From Candidatus Tabaqchalia intestinavium (lineage in GTDB: Bacteria; Bacillota; Clostridia; Oscillospirales; CAJFTT01): DNA of 45,985 nucleotides. Below, one piece after another: positions 42,905 through 45,985 of the stretch (the first letter of the stretch is position 1; each line of letters starts with the position of its first letter). Where the stretch lies: assembly GCA_904420005.1 (NCBI GenBank), contig CAJFTT010000051.1, positions 1 through 45,985 of the forward strand, written 5' to 3'. Under the pieces are notes generated by a model. That model had not been told where the DNA came from and searched no databases. It saw only the letters and a program-made list of their open reading frames with translations. Position numbers and translations under genes: made by a program.

Positions 42905-42967
42905 TGCCCGGTAGCTTAAAGCAGAGCGTTGGTGACAAAGGTGTCGGTGCAATTCCGGACAAGGGCA
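42905..42967 (+). other. tRNA-like fold, possible degenerate tRNA or structured leader
   Basis: TGCCC (42905-42909) pairs with GGGCA (42963-42967). TA then GCTT (42914-42917) pairs with GAGC (42924-42927) in D-arm position. TGTCGG (42942-42947) pairs with CC-GACA (one bulged G), closing the loop TGCAATT, close to a T-arm (GGTGCAATTCC against GGTTCRANTCC). The anticodon arm is too short by ~7 bases and the D-loop lacks GG. It cannot be a normal tRNA. It lies between sigH and the zinc-ribbon gene. Confidence 0.4.
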
Positions 42968-42996
42968 AATATTAATCTCCAAAGCGAGGGAAAAAA

Positions 42997-43278
42997 ATGT
43001 ACGAAGACAAGACACTGGTATGCAAGGACTGTGGGAATGAATTCGTGTTCACCGCCGGTGAGCAGGAGTTCTACGCGGAGAAGGGCTTTGTTAATGAGCC
43101 GCAGCGCTGCAAGGCTTGCAGAGATGCTAGAAAGAACCAGAACCGTTCTCAGCGCGAGATGTTCACCGCTGTGTGCGCTTCTTGCGGAAAAGAAGCGAAG
43201 GTTCCCTTCCAGCCGCGCAATGACCGTCCGGTATATTGCAGCGAATGCTTTGCCAAGATGAAAGAAGAGCAGCAGTAA
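42997..43278 (+). CDS. Zinc-ribbon protein with CxxC-x17-CxxC domain
   Basis: This 93-residue protein has two zinc-binding units. C9/C12 with C38/C41 form the zf-trcl probable zinc ribbon (LVCKDCGNEFVFTAGEQEFY). C60/C63 with C81/C84 form the CxxC-x17-CxxC domain (CASCGKEAKVPFQPRNDRPV, then YCSEC). The family is common in Clostridia and related groups, often highly expressed, with no proven role; nucleic-acid binding is plausible. The ATG follows GCGAGGG. It lies 105 bases after sigH and has a strong terminator. Confidence 0.92.
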   Translation: MYEDKTLVCKDCGNEFVFTAGEQEFYAEKGFVNEPQRCKACRDARKNQNRSQREMFTAVCASCGKEAKVPFQPRNDRPVYCSECFAKMKEEQQ

Positions 43279-43305
43279 TTGCCGCTCTCTTGCGCATCGC
43301 AGGGA

Positions 43306-43338
43306 AACGCCCCGGCTTATGCAGCCGGGGCGTTCTTT
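43306..43338 (+). terminator. Terminator after the zinc-ribbon gene
   Basis: AACGCCCCGGC (43306-43316) pairs perfectly with GCCGGGGCGTT (43324-43334), followed by CTTT. Part of the following T-rich sequence may complete it. Confidence 0.85.
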
Positions 43339-43372
43339 CATATTCGAAAGGTTCAAAACAAAGACTATTACA

Positions 43373-44473
43373 TTATTCTGTTGCATTGAAGATTGCGTCT
43401 TGTGCGTGCGTGTAGGATGCCTCATCCAAGGCCAGTGTGCCGATGCCTGCCGCAATTTTCTCCACTTCCATAGAAGGCTCGTTTTGCAGCCAGGAAGCGA
43501 GAAGACGCGCCGGGTGGTCTCCGTTTAGATCTTTGGGGATAACGGCGTAGGTTGCAACCATGCCCGGGCAATTTCCAGCGTCAAACATGGTAGGAGTATA
43601 GGCGTTTCCGTCGATCCAGATCGGCTTGATTCCTTTCAGGCGACCGGCGTCGATGGAAGCGTTGAGCAGAAGCAGCGAATAGGGCATGACGTCCAGCAGA
43701 TAATCATTCGTTTCCGACCAGGCAGCAGCGTGCTGCCGGTCTTCGGGAGGCAGGATGGAACCGTCCTGCATGGCAAACAGCTGGTTATAGCTTTCTTGAG
43801 TGAAATCGCCTGCGGGCTGTACGCCGGCAAGCAGATTTTTCTGCAAAATCTGCCAGCCCATACCCTCGCCGGAGGAAAATTTGCCGAGCCGCCGCAAGGC
43901 TCCGTCACCGCCGCCGTACACGGACCAGGTCAAAGGCTCTTTCGAAGAAAAAATTGCGACAGCCTGTTCAGAGGTGACAGCTTGGGTTGGATTTTGATTA
44001 GACGTGAGAAGCACTGGCGCTTCTCGGCCCAGGAGAATATAATCGTACTGCTCCTGAAAGACTTCTTTGCCAACTGACATGGAAATGAACGCGAGTTGTG
44101 CGGTGCCGTCGTCGAGCGCCATCAAAGCCTCGTTGTCAGAGCAGCCGCTTCGGGGATAGAGAAGGTGGCTTTCCACGGCATGCGCCTCGCCGGCAGTGAA
44201 AATGGAGGAAAAAATCCGCTGACCCAGCCGAAGCGTGTCTTCGGTCAGGGCGATTGAGGGATAATTCTCAAGTGTCACGCGTTCGTCGAGCGTGCAGGCT
44301 TCAACGCGCGTCAAAGGAAAGTTTACCAGATCGTCAATATTGGGAGCACTTACGATTGGCGGTGCGGAAGCCGTCCCTGAAACAGAGGAAGCTTCCGAGG
44401 GGAGGCCCGGACTACAGCTCGCTGTGGCGACAACCAGAGAAAGAGCCGATAAAACAGCGAATATGCGTTTCAT
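43373..44473 (-). CDS. Lipoprotein resembling PstS-type substrate-binding proteins
   Basis: This 366-residue exported lipoprotein has a signal peptide with lipobox ATASC (Cys20). Its Ser/Pro-rich linker leads to a periplasmic-binding-like domain. The order of motifs (DNEALMALDDGTAQLAFISM, VTSEQAVAIFSSKEPLTWS, FTQESYNQLFAMQDG) follows the PstS/PBP-like fold, in which the pattern 'V..I...I..IF.G....W' is typical. No Pst permease or ATPase genes are near, so phosphate transport is doubtful; it may be a surface sensor or an orphan binding protein. It starts 25 bases after the amidase stop with AAAGGGG, and is likely co-transcribed with it. Confidence 0.75.
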   Translation of the reverse strand: MKRIFAVLSALSLVVATASCSPGLPSEASSVSGTASAPPIVSAPNIDDLVNFPLTRVEACTLDERVTLENYPSIALTEDTLRLGQRIFSSIFTAGEAHAVESHLLYPRSGCSDNEALMALDDGTAQLAFISMSVGKEVFQEQYDYILLGREAPVLLTSNQNPTQAVTSEQAVAIFSSKEPLTWSVYGGGDGALRRLGKFSSGEGMGWQILQKNLLAGVQPAGDFTQESYNQLFAMQDGSILPPEDRQHAAAWSETNDYLLDVMPYSLLLLNASIDAGRLKGIKPIWIDGNAYTPTMFDAGNCPGMVATYAVIPKDLNGDHPARLLASWLQNEPSMEVEKIAAGIGTLALDEASYTHAQDAIFNATE

Positions 44474-44498
44474 AAAACACTACCCCTTTACCTGCTTG

Positions 44499-45875
44499 TT
44501 AAGCATAGTAACCATCCAAACGAACAACGCGTTTCTGCCGGTTGGTTGCAGCGTATGGCGAATGGGAAAAACGGATATCCTTGTTGTAACTTGTGGAAGA
44601 TGTGCGAGAGCAGATTTTAGGATCCACCACAGGATTGCTGACATACATCGAAGAAACGACGACTGTATGACCAAAGGTAGAAGAATTGGCAGGGGCGACT
44701 TGAATGATGTCTCCGAGATAATAGGGGATATTCTGCATCGTAGGATACGAAAATGCGAGCGCAGTGCCAAATGGCCCTTTTGTTGAATTGCCAACCAAGA
44801 AGCTGTAAAGATAAGGTACGCCGCTCCAGGAATAGGATCGCCCTTTTCCCATCCCGTTATAATACCACCCGGTACCGGAACTGGATGTTTTATACATGCA
44901 GGCTCCGCCACTTAAAAGTACATGAGAGGCAAAATTAGTACAATCGTAATTGCCGGCTATCTTCGAAAAATCATAATAGTCTGGCGCTTCGGCAGAGCCT
45001 CGGGCCGGATTAACTTTGTCACAATTTTCAATAGCGTAATACCCCATATCAAACCGATCCAGAGACTGCACGGAAGCCTTCGCTGCCGTTAAGACGGTGT
45101 CTGAAGGAACAGCGGAAACAGAATATCCCTGCGTGGTGGCAGAAAAAGAAGCGCCGCCGGCAAGTTCCGGATTTGTTCCGTCCAATAATCCATCAATATA
45201 AGTCTGGACATATTCCCAATGCTGCTCCAAACGGTCTAAAACGTGATTGGAGCTGCTTTGTGCAGACAGAGCGGTTGCTTGTGTGTCCGCGCTGCCGCGA
45301 CATTCCAAATCCACCAGATTATTGGCGCACCAGTCGACAATACGATAGTTTCCATTCTGCTTGGTAAATAATAACTGCACACTTTCGCCCTTGCCGGATT
45401 TGCTTGTATCGTTCGCGTAGCTGAAAGTAAGCCGCACGCCGATGTCCAGTAGCAATGCATCCTCGGAAGTTGTTTTCCAGTCAAGCAGCTGAAAGTCGGA
45501 TTGATAATTATGAATCCCCATGTTCAGCTGTTCTACAGGATATTGCTCAATAGCGAGTTTGGTTTCTACATACTGGGAGAGATTCTCATCGACAATGAAC
45601 TGGGAAAAATCAGCATCAGTAAGGCAGTTTGCGGCTTGATAATACCGCTGCAAGACCTGCTGCGCGATGGAAAAACAATTAGGAAGGTCTTCGACCGTCA
45701 TTGCGCCTTCGGGTGCAACGGGAATATTGTAGGGGGCTGTGATGATAGAATTCTCTACGACAGATGAGCCTGTGGGAGATTCGGAAGCGGTTGCAATTGA
45801 GAAGGCAGGGGTGGACAATAATCCGATTGAACAAGAAAGAAACATGCTCAAAGATTTTGCAAATATACGTTTCAT
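44499..45875 (-). CDS. Exported amidase-domain protein (putative Amidase_6)
   Basis: This 458-residue protein has an N-terminal signal peptide (about 1-31, SIGLLSTPAFSIATA), a variable NTF2-like middle part (60-250), and a C-terminal domain with YDCTNFASHVLLSGG (Cys near 311) and FGHTVVVSSMYVS. These are the Cys and His motifs of the Amidase_6 (NlpC/P60-like) family of putative wall amidases. It should act on peptidoglycan or a surface substrate outside the cell. Base composition is clearly less G+C-rich than the rest of the window. Start is backed by AAAGGAG. It is the first gene of a pair with the lipoprotein downstream. Confidence 0.82.
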   Translation of the reverse strand: MKRIFAKSLSMFLSCSIGLLSTPAFSIATASESPTGSSVVENSIITAPYNIPVAPEGAMTVEDLPNCFSIAQQVLQRYYQAANCLTDADFSQFIVDENLSQYVETKLAIEQYPVEQLNMGIHNYQSDFQLLDWKTTSEDALLLDIGVRLTFSYANDTSKSGKGESVQLLFTKQNGNYRIVDWCANNLVDLECRGSADTQATALSAQSSSNHVLDRLEQHWEYVQTYIDGLLDGTNPELAGGASFSATTQGYSVSAVPSDTVLTAAKASVQSLDRFDMGYYAIENCDKVNPARGSAEAPDYYDFSKIAGNYDCTNFASHVLLSGGACMYKTSSSGTGWYYNGMGKGRSYSWSGVPYLYSFLVGNSTKGPFGTALAFSYPTMQNIPYYLGDIIQVAPANSSTFGHTVVVSSMYVSNPVVDPKICSRTSSTSYNKDIRFSHSPYAATNRQKRVVRLDGYYA

Positions 45876-45985
45876 AGCTTATACTCCTTTCATTCAATCA
45901 CGGACTGTAAAGTTAAATGAAAGTTGAAGACCCGTCAGCCCTTCTGGTACAATGGTTTTACCACAAACACAATGTACTCCCAGAA

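Noticed and set aside
43373-44473. A phosphate ABC transporter PstS gene
   Set aside because: The binding-protein fold is plausible, but no PstC, PstA, PstB or PhoU gene is adjacent and the partner gene is an amidase.

Overview
The window is chromosomal DNA from a Gram-positive, endospore-forming anaerobe of the class Clostridia. A G+C-rich member of the Oscillospiraceae/Ruminococcaceae group is the best guess. The basis is a spoIIR gene, a SigH-like sigma factor, the addBA nuclease pair, a short bacterial-type prolyl-tRNA synthetase, tmcAL next to ackA, DUF1836/DUF711/DUF3810 proteins, and AAGGAGG-type ribosome binding sites. No rRNA, intact tRNA, phage, insertion sequence or CRISPR array was seen. 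The species assignment is inference.

Layout. Bases 1-440 hold the 3' end of a membrane-anchored discoidin-like surface protein. 826-4928 (minus) is a MarR repressor followed by a heterodimeric ABC multidrug exporter. 5339-9125 (minus) is nadE, an ACT protein and a DUF711 protein behind one strong promoter. 9333-13343 (plus) carries a small membrane protein, a PHP histidinol-phosphatase, an Lrp-type regulator with an aminotransferase, and ispE. 13900-14526 is spoIIR. 14900-22479 is a small unknown gene plus addB and addA. 22534-27238 is a cell-wall module: a D-aspartate-ligase-like ATP-grasp enzyme, a VanG-type D-Ala-D-Ser ligase and a VanT-type membrane serine racemase. 27291-34109 holds a DUF1836 regulator, an ABC ATPase, a giant coiled-coil FtsX-type permease, a four-helix membrane protein and a DUF3810 metallopeptidase. 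34291-38357 has a GH28-family protein, proS and a discoidin-type lipoprotein. 38761-40752 (minus) has a CAT-like acetyltransferase and ackA. 41017-43278 (plus) has tmcAL, sigH and a zinc-ribbon protein. 43373-45875 (minus) is a visibly less G+C-rich pair of exported proteins: a PstS-like lipoprotein and an amidase.

The two most interesting points are as follows. (1) The D-Asp-ligase/VanG/VanT trio carries the D-Ser specificity residues of VanG and the serine-racemase Asn of VanT, but no VanXY, VanY, VanW or VanRS gene is nearby. It may be an intrinsic D-Ser-type peptidoglycan pathway rather than an inducible resistance operon. (2) NadE keeps a full-length N-terminal nitrilase (glutaminase) domain in which the catalytic Glu, Lys and Cys all appear to be replaced, while the synthetase domain is intact. 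Several structured intergenic elements (hairpins at 5135-5180, 10587-10634 and 14850-14901, and a tRNA-like fold at 42905-42967) are also worth checking.
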